Shown piece by piece: positions 40,664 through 48,714 of a stretch of 64,000 nt of DNA. The translations under genes were made by a program, and so were the position numbers. The number at the start of each line of letters is the position of its first letter. Within the stretch, counting starts at the first letter, position 1. The stretch comes from Rhodobacteraceae bacterium Water-Bin34. GTDB taxonomy: Bacteria; Pseudomonadota; Alphaproteobacteria; Rhodobacterales; Rhodobacteraceae. A model generated the notes under the pieces. That model ran no database searches. It saw only the letters and a list, made by a program, of their open reading frames with translations, and was not told the origin of the DNA. The stretch spans positions 1 to 64,000 of the forward strand of contig FZLS01000007.1 in NCBI GenBank assembly GCA_900197625.1. The letters run 5' to 3'.

Positions 40664-41532
40664 TATGTCTCCTTTTCTAAGTTGTATTGATCTAAGCACA
40701 TATCTTCTATGGTCTTTGTTAGATTACAGTACTCTGATAGGTTATCTACCACACTTGATACTGCATCTCCTGGTCTTCGCCCTACTATATTGCACTTTAT
40801 TGGCTTACCTGTAACTGATTGCATAGTGTTAATCACTTCTCGTACACTGAACCCTATGTTACTACCAAGGCATTCGTAATCAGTGAACAGAGGGCCCATT
40901 TCGACAGCACTTACTATAGCAGAAGCAAGATCGACAACATGTATATAATCACGAATGCAAGTACCATCACGAGTATCGTAATCATCGCCAAATATATCAA
41001 TTGAGGCAAGTTTTCCAGCAGCAACCATAGCAGCCAAACGAATAAGATGAGTGGGAGCGCCAAGTTGCCGATTAATGCCGTCAGTACCAGATACGTTAAA
41101 AAAACGAAAAATAGTGTGCCCATCAGCTTTTTCCTTAATAATATCTTCAGCCGCTACTTTACTTCTAGCGTATGGAGATTTCATTTCCCAAGCACTTGAC
41201 GTACTTGCAAAAATGAAGTTGTTTGTCTTTACTTTGTCAAGCAGATGGGATGTACCCATAGTATTGACTCTGTAGTAATCACTCGGTTCACGAAGGCTTT
41301 GTGGTACTACCCCTCTTCCAGCGAGGTGAACGACAGAATCAAATTCAGCATATGCATATGGAATATTTGTAACATCCACCTTCTCGAATCGATCTACATA
41401 TTCTGATATATCGTTATGTTCACCGTGGAAGTTGATATCCCAACCTTCAACATAGTAACCATTCTCTTTTAACAGTTTACAGACGTGACTACCGATATAG
41501 CCTGTTGCGCCTGTTACCAAAACCTTTTTCAC
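40663..41532 (-). CDS. galE: NAD-dependent sugar epimerase (GalE-like)
   Basis: Short-chain dehydrogenase/epimerase. GATGYIGSHV (NAD loop), 'DVVHLAG'-like segment written 'DSVVHLAGRG', YxxxK in 'SPYARSK' and 'RFFNVSGTDG' mark a UDP-glucose 4-epimerase type. GTG 41530-41532 (about 289 aa) is preferred: AGGAG lies just upstream, while the ATG at 41571 lies inside the early promoter. It converts sugar nucleotides for surface-polysaccharide or base glycosylation. Confidence 0.88.
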   Translation of the reverse strand: MKKVLVTGATGYIGSHVCKLLKENGYYVEGWDINFHGEHNDISEYVDRFEKVDVTNIPYAYAEFDSVVHLAGRGVVPQSLREPSDYYRVNTMGTSHLLDKVKTNNFIFASTSSAWEMKSPYARSKVAAEDIIKEKADGHTIFRFFNVSGTDGINRQLGAPTHLIRLAAMVAAGKLASIDIFGDDYDTRDGTCIRDYIHVVDLASAIVSAVEMGPLFTDYECLGSNIGFSVREVINTMQSVTGKPIKCNIVGRRPGDAVSSVVDNLSEYCNLTKTIEDMCLDQYNLEKET

Positions 41533-41561
41533 ACTGTTACACTCCTGTAATAATTTATTAT

Positions 41562-41590
41562 ATTGTAACATATTTATGCTGAGATGTCAA
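41562..41590 (-). promoter_or_regulatory. Early promoter of galE
   Basis: Minus strand TTGACA (41585-41590), 17-nt spacer, TACAAT (41562-41567). This position excludes the ATG at 41571 as translation start for galE. Confidence 0.75.
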
Positions 41591-41592
41591 TG

Positions 41593-41600
41593 TATAAATA
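41593..41600 (+). promoter_or_regulatory. T4-type late promoter of the CHAP-type lipoprotein gene
   Basis: TATAAATA on the plus strand, 31 nt upstream of the ATG at 41631; back-to-back with the galE early promoter. Confidence 0.75.
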
Positions 41601-41630
41601 GATAGTTAACTCACTTAATTATTGAAGCAA

Positions 41631-42299
41631 ATGAAATATATTATTCTTACACTAACCTTGTTACCTCTTATGGCTTGTTCTCTTGTAGAGAACTTTACCG
41701 AAGAAGAACGAATGGTTCCCCTCAAAACTACCCTCACTCATAAAGCGTATTATTACTACGGTTTAAATGAAGAGCGTGATAGAGAACTTATCAAATCGAT
41801 TATGGGTGTAGATCCTGTAACGACTGAATGGTGCGCTGCATTTGTTAATATGGTTTTATTAGAACAAAGATTACCAACATCAGAATTCGTATCAGATAAT
41901 TATCTTCTTGCAAGGAGTTTTTTAGAGTATGGAGAGGAAGTAACTGAACCGGAACAAGGTGACATTGTAGTATTTAAAAGAGGCAATACAGAATGGCAAG
42001 GGCATGTTGGTTTCTATGTGAGTACCACTACATTAAGTAATGGCGCTAAAGTGTATAACATTCTTGGTGGTAATCAAGACAATACAGTAAATGTAAAAGC
42101 ATATCCAGTAAGTCGTGCATTAAGTATCAGAAGAGTAACAGATGCATTTTTAATAGATACAAGTATTCGTCATATTGAAGCAGAAAAAGCTGCTGCAGAA
42201 GTTATAGATAAGAATATTGAAGTCGTTGTAATGGAAAAGAAAATAGAATTAGTTGAAAAAGAAATAGAACTAATTGAAGAGGTAATTGAAGAAAAATAG
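41631..42299 (+). CDS. CHAP/NlpC-like peptidoglycan endopeptidase lipoprotein
   Basis: 222 residues from ATG 41631-41633 (a TTG at 41622 adds three residues). A lipobox 'LLPLMACS' puts the lipidated Cys at 16. The catalytic region has Cys68 in 'TTEWCAAFVN' and His125 in 'WQGHVGFYV', the pattern of CHAP-like amidases/endopeptidases. The C-terminal 40 residues are a Glu/Lys/Ile-rich helix. Expressed late, it probably cuts peptidoglycan for lysis or DNA entry. Confidence 0.8.
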   Translation: MKYIILTLTLLPLMACSLVENFTEEERMVPLKTTLTHKAYYYYGLNEERDRELIKSIMGVDPVTTEWCAAFVNMVLLEQRLPTSEFVSDNYLLARSFLEYGEEVTEPEQGDIVVFKRGNTEWQGHVGFYVSTTTLSNGAKVYNILGGNQDNTVNVKAYPVSRALSIRRVTDAFLIDTSIRHIEAEKAAAEVIDKNIEVVVMEKKIELVEKEIELIEEVIEEK

Positions 42300-42316
42300 C
42301 CATCCTTGGCTGCAGC

Positions 42317-42511
42317 TTATTCCTTAGGCGTTTCTTTTTCTGGAGTTGCATCCTTAACGATTTCACTCGTAGTATCTAGTGTATATGTAACTACACCTGA
42401 TACGTCATCAATGACACCGTCTACGATACCTGTTACACCATCAGTTACTGAACCTACGGTAGAACAACCCAGTAAAAAGAGACTTGCTGCGACTGTTAAT
42501 ACTAACTTCAT
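42317..42511 (-). CDS. Small lipoprotein (64 aa)
   Basis: Signal peptide with lipobox 'LFLLGCS' (Cys 16), then a Val/Gly/Asp-rich acidic chain. It converges on the CHAP gene with a short gap and has its own late promoter (42557-42564). Small lipoproteins beside lysis genes often serve as outer spanins, but no inner partner is seen. Confidence 0.68.
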   Translation of the reverse strand: MKLVLTVAASLFLLGCSTVGSVTDGVTGIVDGVIDDVSGVVTYTLDTTSEIVKDATPEKETPKE

Positions 42512-42556
42512 AGCATTCTCCTATTAGGATACATTGTACAATTACAATGCACTTAT

Positions 42557-42564
42557 TATTTATA
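42557..42564 (-). promoter_or_regulatory. T4-type late promoter of the small lipoprotein
   Basis: TATAAATA on the minus strand, 46 nt upstream of the lipoprotein ATG at 42511. Confidence 0.72.
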
Positions 42565-42641
42565 AGCAGTTTCCTGACCTACTTAGGTCTCCTGGGCACC
42601 ATCTATTCAATTGTTTTAGAACGGGAATAGAACCGTTTGTT

Positions 42642-42726
42642 TGGTACTCTCGACCGGACTCGAACCGGTAAGCCGTGAAGCGACAGATTTTAAGTCTGTT
42701 GTGTATACCAATTCCACCACGAGAGC
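42642..42726 (-). tRNA. tRNA-Leu (UAA)
   Basis: 85-nt class II tRNA with a long variable arm, 7-bp acceptor stem, T-arm GGTTCGAGTCC, encoded CCA and an anticodon loop CTTAAAA giving anticodon UAA. It lies just downstream of a minus-strand gene. Confidence 0.93.
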
Positions 42727-42727
42727 T

Positions 42728-42904
42728 TTAGTTCATATTAATACAAACTGCTTGTTGGCCAGCTTTAAAATATCCGCCGCCTTTTCCAACTTCATCAGCC
42801 AATGTTTCTCTACCTCTAAAACATTCGGTCATTGAAGTATATACATCATATGTTTCTACATATGGAGTTGCGTCATAAAAGTATATGAACACCAAAGCCC
42901 ACAT
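42728..42904 (-). CDS. Small exported or membrane-anchored protein (58 aa)
   Basis: ATG 42902-42904 overlaps the stop of the next gene upstream (TAATG), favouring this start over ATG 42937. The N-terminal segment 'WALVFIYFYD' is hydrophobic; the C terminus has 'TECFRGRETLADEVGKGGGYF' and two Cys. It ends 2 nt before the tRNA-Leu. Function unknown. Confidence 0.6.
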   Translation of the reverse strand: MWALVFIYFYDATPYVETYDVYTSMTECFRGRETLADEVGKGGGYFKAGQQAVCINMN

Positions 42905-43173
42905 TACACAATCAATCCTGATGTAGCTTGATGCCAAGCCTTTACGATTTCCTCATTACACTCAGTTACAAATACAACTTGCATAATGGTTACTTCCTTT
43001 GGATCAGGATTACCTGTCATAGCGATACCCGCCGCAAATCCCATTTGACCATCTTCTGTATATGTAATCAACCGTGGGTTTTGTAATACAATACCGGTTT
43101 CATCAAACTTTAGCATTCTACCTACATACTCGCCGGTGGCTGCTACAACTGTTACTACATCATTCTCTTTCAT
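42904..43173 (-). CDS. Small beta-rich protein, Sm-like appearance (89 aa)
   Basis: Start ATG 43171-43173 with TGAGG upstream; an ATG at 43185 is less likely. The first part 'DVVTVVAATGEYVGRMLKFDETGIVLQNPR' alternates beta strands and turns like an Sm or OB fold. A role in RNA binding is conceivable, without proof. Translationally coupled with the next gene. Confidence 0.68.
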   Translation of the reverse strand: MKENDVVTVVAATGEYVGRMLKFDETGIVLQNPRLITYTEDGQMGFAAGIAMTGNPDPKEVTIMQVVFVTECNEEIVKAWHQATSGLIV

Positions 43174-43210
43174 AATTTTCCTCAATAATAATTTTAAATT
43201 CTTTATTTCA

Positions 43211-43358
43211 AGGGAGAGACTTTCTGCAGTGCCTCTCCCTCTATTCGTATTTCACGTATACGACGACCGACTGGGTTTGATTCGGTACCAGTGCCTATAC
43301 CCACCTAGTATACATTGTACATATGTTACTAGGCTTAACTCCCTATGGTGGAGGAGTT
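43211..43358 (-). ncRNA. Multi-hairpin noncoding segment downstream of tRNA-Arg
   Basis: Three stacked inverted repeats: AGGGAGAG 43211-43218 with CTCTCCCT 43233-43240, CCTAGTA 43304-43310 with TACTAGG 43327-43333, and AACTCC 43337-43342 with GGAGTT 43353-43358. No ORF is convincing. It lies between tRNA-Arg and the 89-aa gene on the minus strand. It could be a leader or a processed small RNA; no class is recognised. Confidence 0.42.
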
Positions 43359-43361
43359 TTC

Positions 43362-43438
43362 TGGCGCGCCCGAGAGGATTCGAACCTCTGACCTGCGGTT
43401 TAGAAGACCGCTGCTCTATCCGGCTGAGCTACGGGCGC
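43362..43438 (-). tRNA. tRNA-Arg (UCU)
   Basis: 77 nt with a perfect 7-bp acceptor stem (GCGCCCG/CGGGCGC), TTCGAATC T-loop, anticodon loop CTTCTAA giving UCU and an encoded CCA at 43362-43364. Confidence 0.95.
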
Positions 43439-43545
43439 TAATCTTCAATAGAGTCTATTTGCGTTTGAAACCACATATATGGCAAATAAGAAATAAAGGA
43501 CCAAAAGATCCAAAATAAAATATTGGCTGTTATGATGTCTTGCAT
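43438..43545 (-). CDS. Small membrane peptide (35 aa)
   Basis: ATG 43543-43545 with GAGGG upstream; TAG 43438-43440 touches the first base of the tRNA-Arg. Mostly hydrophobic and aromatic ('ILFWIFWSFISYLPYMWF'), then a short acidic tail. Confidence 0.55.
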   Translation of the reverse strand: MQDIITANILFWIFWSFISYLPYMWFQTQIDSIED

Positions 43546-43565
43546 TGATTACCCTCTATTAGTTT

Positions 43566-43594
43566 ATACTAATCTACATTCATTAGAATGTCAA
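43566..43594 (-). promoter_or_regulatory. Early promoter of the 35-aa gene and tRNA-Arg
   Basis: Minus strand TTGACA (43589-43594), 17 nt, TAGTAT (43566-43571). It overlaps the 3' end of the metallopeptidase gene and drives the 35-aa gene and probably the tRNA-Arg. Confidence 0.68.
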
Positions 43595-43958
43595 CATATT
43601 TTTTAACTAAATCGAAACTATTTTCTTTTGCTTCAATCTCCCACCAACGTTCTTTGTATACGGGACGATATTCTTCCAATCGCTTGGTAAGGTTGTTCTT
43701 CATAAATTGTTTAACGTGGATCATTTCGTGGGCTATGGTATCATAGATTTCTGTTACGTTACGACCTTCTTTTGATACCATAATAAGGTATTCATCTTTG
43801 AAGTTTACTTCGTAACAGAGACCAGTTGCTCCATCGTTAAATTTGTTATCCCATCCTTCGACAGTAATAAGACTAGGAAATACGTTAAGTTCATCACAGC
43901 AAAAATTAATAAAATTTTCTGTGAGTGTTACATCGAGATCTGATACTTCAATGTTCAT
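43569..43958 (-). CDS. SprT-like zinc metallopeptidase-like protein (paralogue 2)
   Basis: 129 residues with HEMIH (77-81) in 'IYDTIAHEMIHVKQFMKNN' and a downstream 'RWWEIEAKENSFDL' that supplies a candidate third ligand. Matches the organisation of the 32889-33323 paralogue. The two copies probably act on different targets. Confidence 0.8.
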   Translation of the reverse strand: MNIEVSDLDVTLTENFINFCCDELNVFPSLITVEGWDNKFNDGATGLCYEVNFKDEYLIMVSKEGRNVTEIYDTIAHEMIHVKQFMKNNLTKRLEEYRPVYKERWWEIEAKENSFDLVKKYVDILMNVD

Positions 43959-44131
43959 CGCCTCGGTCTTTCACGCTTATGTCTATCGTTTAAGGTTCTT
44001 TCAACCCATACTTCAAGGCAATGATCTGGACTATTCCTATAGAATAAATTGATAAGCCAAGCAAAGTTTATCTTTTTGTCTCTACGTCTTTGATGCTGTT
44101 CATAACAAAACAAGTAAAAACGAAATTCCAT
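43955..44131 (-). CDS. Small basic protein (58 aa)
   Basis: ATG 44129-44131 with AGAGG upstream; TGA 43955-43957 overlaps the start of the metallopeptidase gene by 4 nt. Arg/Lys-rich at both ends ('QHQRRRDKKINFAW', 'RHKRERPRR'), likely nucleic-acid binding. Follows the topoisomerase subunit directly. Confidence 0.58.
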   Translation of the reverse strand: MEFRFYLFCYEQHQRRRDKKINFAWLINLFYRNSPDHCLEVWVERTLNDRHKRERPRR

Positions 44132-44133
44132 CG

Positions 44134-45489
44134 TTAGATTTCCTCTAAGTCCACGGTAAATTGATTTTTAGGAGTTTCTTTACTCCAGAATGTGCGTTCT
44201 GCTTTAGCAGATTTGATTTCCTTTTGTAGTTCCTTCACCATCTCATCTGTAAGTGACATAATGTTAATACGAAGTAGTTTATCCACATCAGTATCAAGAG
44301 CTTCAGTGTTAGCAAGGATTTGATTACCAACATCTGCTTTCTTACGATTTTTAAATACAATCTTATCATCAAGTACTGATTGAATGAATTGCATTTTGAT
44401 GTTCAACCAACGAGCTAATTCCGTTGCTTCTGTTTGACGAAGTTCGATTCTCTTTTGTAGTATACCAAGGCGATAGTCTACAAAGTCTTTAACAAGCTGA
44501 CGTTCATCTTCATATTCACGAAGCTTACCTTCATAATCGATTACTGTAATATTTTCTGAAGCAGGTTTACTTAGCTTAAATTTGCGAATGATTTTTTCGT
44601 CATTCCATTTTGCTGAAGTAGCAAGCTTAAGTTTAACCTCAAAGGAGAAACCTGCTTTATCACATAGATCTTCATAGGATACAATGTCACCATCATCTTC
44701 GAGTTTATCAAGGATCTTAACATAAGACTCTCGATCAAAACCATACGGTACTTCAGTGATCTCCATTACTGTCTTTGATTTCTTTTCATAGACACCTAGG
44801 ATACTATAACGATCGTTACCAGCATCCCATACGACTTTACCTTTAAAGTCTGGAAAGGATATTGGAATGCGATTCTTAATATCGCCAGTAGCAATATATT
44901 CAGTTACAGCTTTTGAAAGCGATTTCTGACTACGTGGAAGAATGTTAGTAGCAAAACCAGTAGCAATACCCTTGGTACCATTAGCTAATACTAACGGAAT
45001 TACAGGTACATAAAATGATGGTGGTTCATGCTCAGGATCATCATGCGCGGGGGCTAGGTCAATGTCGCGGATATACTTCTCAAAGTTTTCACTTAGTCTA
45101 GTATACACATAACGTGGTGCACCTGCTTCTTGAATTAGTCGGGTACCAAAGGAACCACGGCCCTCGACTAGACAGATGTTATTGTTCCACGTCGCGGCCA
45201 TAAGTTGACCCGCCCCCGCTGCGCTTGCCTCCCCGTGGTTATAACCATAGTCACTAATGATACCAGCTACAGCGCTTACTTTTTTGAAGTCGCGCTTTGA
45301 GTTGATAAGTGACGAGTACAGGTAGAATCTTTGAACAGGCTTTAATCCATCGATCATGTTGGGAATCGCTCTTGATTCCACTGTATACATTGCGAAGGAC
45401 TTCCACTCGTTAGATGCTACGTGACTTATAGGGTATTCACCTAGGGAGGTCTTATTGTTCTCTTCAGACATAAATTGATCCAAACTCAT
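44134..45489 (-). CDS. 52: DNA topoisomerase II medium subunit gp52
   Basis: 451 residues equivalent to T4 gp52 (442): the DNA-breaking subunit with the winged-helix active-site region 'GAPRYVYTRLSENFEKY' (Tyr nucleophile after PR), 'GDGSFG'-like 'VEGRGSFGTRLIQEAG' and the C-terminal coiled 'LQKEIKSAKAERTFWS'. Works with gp39 as a type II topoisomerase relaxing replicating phage DNA. First gene after its early promoter. Confidence 0.95.
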   Translation of the reverse strand: MSLDQFMSEENNKTSLGEYPISHVASNEWKSFAMYTVESRAIPNMIDGLKPVQRFYLYSSLINSKRDFKKVSAVAGIISDYGYNHGEASAAGAGQLMAATWNNNICLVEGRGSFGTRLIQEAGAPRYVYTRLSENFEKYIRDIDLAPAHDDPEHEPPSFYVPVIPLVLANGTKGIATGFATNILPRSQKSLSKAVTEYIATGDIKNRIPISFPDFKGKVVWDAGNDRYSILGVYEKKSKTVMEITEVPYGFDRESYVKILDKLEDDGDIVSYEDLCDKAGFSFEVKLKLATSAKWNDEKIIRKFKLSKPASENITVIDYEGKLREYEDERQLVKDFVDYRLGILQKRIELRQTEATELARWLNIKMQFIQSVLDDKIVFKNRKKADVGNQILANTEALDTDVDKLLRINIMSLTDEMVKELQKEIKSAKAERTFWSKETPKNQFTVDLEEI

Positions 45490-45514
45490 ATTCGTTCCTT
45501 TATTTTATAGTACC

Positions 45515-45543
45515 ATTCTATACTAATTTGAAGCAAATGTCAA
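45515..45543 (-). promoter_or_regulatory. Early promoter of gp52
   Basis: Minus strand GTTGACATTTGC (TTGACA 45538-45543), 17 nt, TAGAAT (45515-45520). Confidence 0.82.
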
Positions 45544-45560
45544 CTGTTAATTTCATCAAA

Positions 45561-45764
45561 TTAAAAGTATTTTTTAATTAAATCCAGTTGATCTTCATAT
45601 TCTGCGATAACTTTGAGTTCTGCTTCGATAGCAGCCATCACATCAGGATGTTCACCAATACCAACTGGGTTAGTAAGGTATACCTCAACATTCATCTTAT
45701 GCTTATTGATATGACCAATAGCATGTGACTTCAGTGATTCAAGAATTTGTTCTCTAATATCCAT
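45561..45764 (-). CDS. Conserved small protein between topoisomerase genes (67 aa)
   Basis: 67 residues with a conserved-looking core 'HKMNVEVYLTNPVGIGEHPDVMAAIE' and a helical C terminus. It sits between gp39 and gp52, a position shared by similar small proteins in marine T4-like phages. Function unknown. Confidence 0.75.
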   Translation of the reverse strand: MDIREQILESLKSHAIGHINKHKMNVEVYLTNPVGIGEHPDVMAAIEAELKVIAEYEDQLDLIKKYF

Positions 45765-45780
45765 TTTGTTTTCCTTATAT

Positions 45781-47613
45781 CTATGCCATCATATAATCTT
45801 TACGTAACTGACTGTCACGACCAAACATCATTTCGAATATTTTGGCGTCATCGACAGTAACAGTATCGTAAACTGGATCATTAATGATAGTGCTATATTC
45901 TTCCTCTTGAAGAGATCCCAAGCCTTTGATGTAGCGATGCTTCCACCCTGCTTGATCTGATTTAAATTTACTCGCTTCCTCATAAGCATAGAACCATTTG
46001 ACTGATTTAGCTTTAGTAGAAATCATTATCGGAGTACGAGTGATTTTGACTTTCTTTTCAAGTAATAGACGAGGCCAGAACTTGTAGAAGAAAGCGATAA
46101 GCAATGGACTAATGTGTCCAATACCATCGTGGTCAGCATCAGTTAGAACTGCAATATGACGGTAAGTCATATCATCAACGCTGTTTGGATTAGTAATATC
46201 TAACCCAAGAACTGATATTAATTCTGATAGTTCTTTATTCTTAAGAACATCAGCTGGTTTCATATCCCAAGTATTCATGATTACACCACGTAGTGGATAA
46301 GCACCAACCTTGTTAGGATCACGAACTTTCAGCAAGAATCCCATAGCTGAGTCACCCTCTACAATTTTAAGAGTGGCATCATCACGGTTTGCTGAAATAT
46401 GTTTTGCTACTTTTACTTTACGAAGTTTCTTTTGAGCAAGAGTAGCAGCTCTACGATCAGCAGCAATTTTCTTTGCAAGCTGAGCTTCGACAATCGGATC
46501 AATGATTGAAGGAGTATTTAGAATTTTCTTTGCGATATCGCTAGAGTCTTTAATACCAGCTTCAACTGTATGCTCTCGAACATTACTTGTTGGATTCGTT
46601 AAACGTTCTTTTGTTTGTGAATCAAACTTTGGATTAGTAAAGTTACGAGCAAACATTACAAACGTAAGACCATTCTTAATAGTTGACTTAGCAACTTCGA
46701 TCTTATGTTTACGTTTGATCATTGCCCCTAGATCATCCAGTACGGCATTCGTTAAGAAGTCTACATATGAACCACCTTGACGAGTATTAACACCGTTCAC
46801 ATATGAATTAGAACGGAAACCATCCTCTGAATGAGAATAGAAGAACGCAAGGTTGTCTGATTTTTCAATGATAGCATCTCCATCATCGCCAATAAACAAC
46901 TCAGCGTATTTCTTAAGATTGTTTACCTTAATTCTACGTTTGTTGAATGAGAATGCGATTTCAGGAAACGCCATTTGAAGACTGATCATACGATCTTCGA
47001 TAAGTGCTATAGTATCTAATGACTCAAGATCTTCAACTTCAAACAATGAATAGTCTGGAACAAAAGAAACTTCTGTACCGCTACCTTCAATACCGTTCTT
47101 AGTTTGAACATCGATGGAATCACCACCATTTTTACAACGAACTTCAACTCTTTTACCATTACACCAAGTTTTACCAACAAACTTAGAAGATAAAAAGTTA
47201 GTCGCTGCTGAACCAACTCCGTTAGTACCAATAGTAACTCGTTCATCATCGAACGAAGTACCGGCATTAACTCGTGTCCAAGCAGCAACTGGGCGAAGTA
47301 TCTTATCGCCAGAAGCTTCATCAAAGATTTCATCTTGTGGAATACCACGACCGTTATCAGTAACAGCAACGACGCCATTCTTTACTGATACATCAATTTT
47401 ATTAGCATATTTGAACTTTGTTCGAATTGCTTCATCAATCGAGTTATCAAGAATTTCGTCGACCATTTTAGATAACGCTGGTACATAGTCAGCTTTTTGC
47501 CACTGACCCATAACAAAACGTTCAATTTGCTCTTTCGAGCTTGAACCCATATACATTCCAATACGTTCTCTGACGTGTTGTCGTGCAGTTAAAATTCTAA
47601 AATCTTCAGCCAA
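45781..47613 (-). CDS. 39: DNA topoisomerase II large subunit gp39
   Basis: 610 residues: GHKL ATPase motifs 'EILDNSIDEAI' (Glu/Asn), 'VAVTDNGRGIP', 'GTNGVGSAATN', and the TOPRIM motifs 'KIVEGDSAMG' (Glu) and 'AVLTDADHDGIG' (Asp pair). In T4 this chain is split into gp39 and gp60; here it is fused as in other marine relatives. Provides ATP-driven DNA relaxation with gp52. Confidence 0.96.
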   Translation of the reverse strand: MAEDFRILTARQHVRERIGMYMGSSSKEQIERFVMGQWQKADYVPALSKMVDEILDNSIDEAIRTKFKYANKIDVSVKNGVVAVTDNGRGIPQDEIFDEASGDKILRPVAAWTRVNAGTSFDDERVTIGTNGVGSAATNFLSSKFVGKTWCNGKRVEVRCKNGGDSIDVQTKNGIEGSGTEVSFVPDYSLFEVEDLESLDTIALIEDRMISLQMAFPEIAFSFNKRRIKVNNLKKYAELFIGDDGDAIIEKSDNLAFFYSHSEDGFRSNSYVNGVNTRQGGSYVDFLTNAVLDDLGAMIKRKHKIEVAKSTIKNGLTFVMFARNFTNPKFDSQTKERLTNPTSNVREHTVEAGIKDSSDIAKKILNTPSIIDPIVEAQLAKKIAADRRAATLAQKKLRKVKVAKHISANRDDATLKIVEGDSAMGFLLKVRDPNKVGAYPLRGVIMNTWDMKPADVLKNKELSELISVLGLDITNPNSVDDMTYRHIAVLTDADHDGIGHISPLLIAFFYKFWPRLLLEKKVKITRTPIMISTKAKSVKWFYAYEEASKFKSDQAGWKHRYIKGLGSLQEEEYSTIINDPVYDTVTVDDAKIFEMMFGRDSQLRKDYMMA

Positions 47614-47643
47614 AGCTTAGTCTCCATAATAATTAATATAACC

Positions 47644-47672
47644 ATTCTATACTACTTTAAAGCAAATGTCAA
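47644..47672 (-). promoter_or_regulatory. Early promoter of gp39
   Basis: Minus strand GTTGACATTTGC (TTGACA 47667-47672), 17 nt, TAGAAT (47644-47649). Nearly identical to the gp52 copy. Confidence 0.82.
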
Positions 47673-47697
47673 CGGTTATTTTCATTTAATTTCAAAT

Positions 47698-47994
47698 TTA
47701 TTCGTGCTCTCCACTGTTTGCACGACCGCTGTAGCTTCCAAATACGTTTGGTTTACGTTTCGCAGTTTCGAAGGTTGCAACCGTGATTGCAACTGCTCCT
47801 AATAATAAGGTATGAAGCATCATACTGATTACTCCTGCCCACATGCTACCTACGATGATAGCAAATACAATACACCACATCCATGCTAATACCTGCATAA
47901 TCATATGACGGGTAGAAAAGTCTGGTATGTTGCTTAAGGGATTCTTTTCGTGATCCATCACTACTTCCCAACTATTTATTACAAAATTTCTCAT
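47698..47994 (-). CDS. Two-pass membrane protein (98 aa)
   Basis: Start at ATG 47992-47994 with AAAGGA upstream; the longer frame from 48057 is not needed. A polar N terminus of about 35 residues is followed by two close hydrophobic segments ('WMWCIVFAIIVGSMWAG', 'LLLGAVAITVATF') and a polar tail. Expressed from the promoters near 48112-48149. Function unknown. Confidence 0.62.
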   Translation of the reverse strand: MRNFVINSWEVVMDHEKNPLSNIPDFSTRHMIMQVLAWMWCIVFAIIVGSMWAGVISMMLHTLLLGAVAITVATFETAKRKPNVFGSYSGRANSGEHE

Positions 47995-48010
47995 TATATA
48001 TTCCTTTATA

Positions 48011-48082
48011 TTACATTTTTCCAATCCAGTGGGTACAGTCATCAACAGGATCATCATAAACTATCGGTTTATCCTTAGACAT
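48011..48082 (-). CDS. Possible 23-aa peptide
   Basis: ATG 48080-48082 preceded by GGAAAG four bases upstream, ending TAA 48011-48013. Acidic with 'IVYDDPVDDCTHW'. It sits between promoters and the membrane gene. Its size makes it uncertain. Confidence 0.3.
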   Translation of the reverse strand: MSKDKPIVYDDPVDDCTHWIGKM

Positions 48083-48111
48083 AGCGCTTTCCACTAATTG
48101 TTCTGGTGTTG

Positions 48112-48123
48112 TATTTATAAATA
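48112..48123. promoter_or_regulatory. Second palindromic divergent late promoter
   Basis: TATTTATAAATA: TATAAATA on the plus strand (48116-48123, ahead of the gene at 48163) and on the minus strand (48112-48119, ahead of the small membrane genes). Confidence 0.78.
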
Positions 48124-48149
48124 GTAATACAATACGAATCAAATGTCAA
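48121..48149 (-). promoter_or_regulatory. Early promoter overlapping the divergent late promoter
   Basis: Minus strand TTGACA (48144-48149), 17-nt spacer, TACTAT (48121-48126), partly overlapping the late palindrome. Confidence 0.65.
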
Positions 48150-48162
48150 TAGGAAATTTCAC

Positions 48163-48651
48163 ATGATTACAAATTATTTGTCACCGATCTCGTTTAAGAT
48201 CGTTATAGAGAGGCTTCCGGCTGTTGAATTCTTTACACAAAGGGTCAACATTCCTGGTCTCAGTATGAATGCTCCACAGCAGTTATCTCCTATCCATAAC
48301 ATCTACCAGACACCTGATAGAATAGAATACTCAGATCTTGACCTATCCTTTATAGTAGACGAAAATATGGACAACTACTACGAGATACTGGCATGGATGG
48401 AAGGAATGGGTAATCCTGAGACTTCTAAGCAAAGATCTGATCTTATCGCATCAAAAGAAGGTATGAGATCTGATATTACGGTCATTATTGAAAATAGTGC
48501 TCGTAACGGTAACATCGCATTTACATTCACAGAAGCATTTCCAACAGCCCTCAGTGGTATCGCCCTTGATGCTACAAATTCTGACGTAGTTCCTCCTGAA
48601 GTCAACGTCACTTTCCGCTATACTAATATGACCTGGAAAAAAATTAGTTGA
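48163..48651 (+). CDS. Tail-tube-like (gp19/gp54 fold) structural protein
   Basis: 162 residues. 'PISFKIVIERLPAVEFFTQRVNIPGLSMNA' followed by beta-strand repeats matches the fold of T4 tail-tube and tube-cap proteins (gp19, gp48/gp54 domains), judged by pattern only. Located next to uvsY, near baseplate genes in T4. Expressed from the divergent late promoter. The exact part, tube, initiator or tail-completion protein, is not decided. Confidence 0.66.
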   Translation: MITNYLSPISFKIVIERLPAVEFFTQRVNIPGLSMNAPQQLSPIHNIYQTPDRIEYSDLDLSFIVDENMDNYYEILAWMEGMGNPETSKQRSDLIASKEGMRSDITVIIENSARNGNIAFTFTEAFPTALSGIALDATNSDVVPPEVNVTFRYTNMTWKKIS

Positions 48652-48676
48652 CATTTCGATAAAACTGTATTATAAT
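48648..48676 (+). promoter_or_regulatory. Early promoter of uvsY-uvsW
   Basis: Plus strand TTGACA (48648-48653), exactly 17 nt, TATAAT (48671-48676); overlaps the stop of the structural gene. Confidence 0.9.
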
Positions 48677-48714
48677 ATATTATAAAACGTTATTGAACTG
48701 AGGATAGTTATACA

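Noticed and set aside
41533-41571. ATG 41571 as start of the GalE-like epimerase
   Set aside because: It lies inside the early promoter spacer, upstream of the transcription start; GTG 41530-41532 has AGGAG ahead of it.
42300-42317. Strong terminator between the CHAP-type gene and the lipoprotein gene
   Set aside because: Only a weak 5-bp AGCCA/TGGCT stem without a T-run on either strand.
43240-43340. Additional tRNA beside tRNA-Arg
   Set aside because: GGTACC/GGTTT-like pieces suggested a T-arm, but there is no 7-bp acceptor stem, no anticodon arm and no CCA.
46502-46780. + strand frame opposite gp39
   Set aside because: Antisense shadow of a conserved topoisomerase region; composition mirrors gp39 codons.
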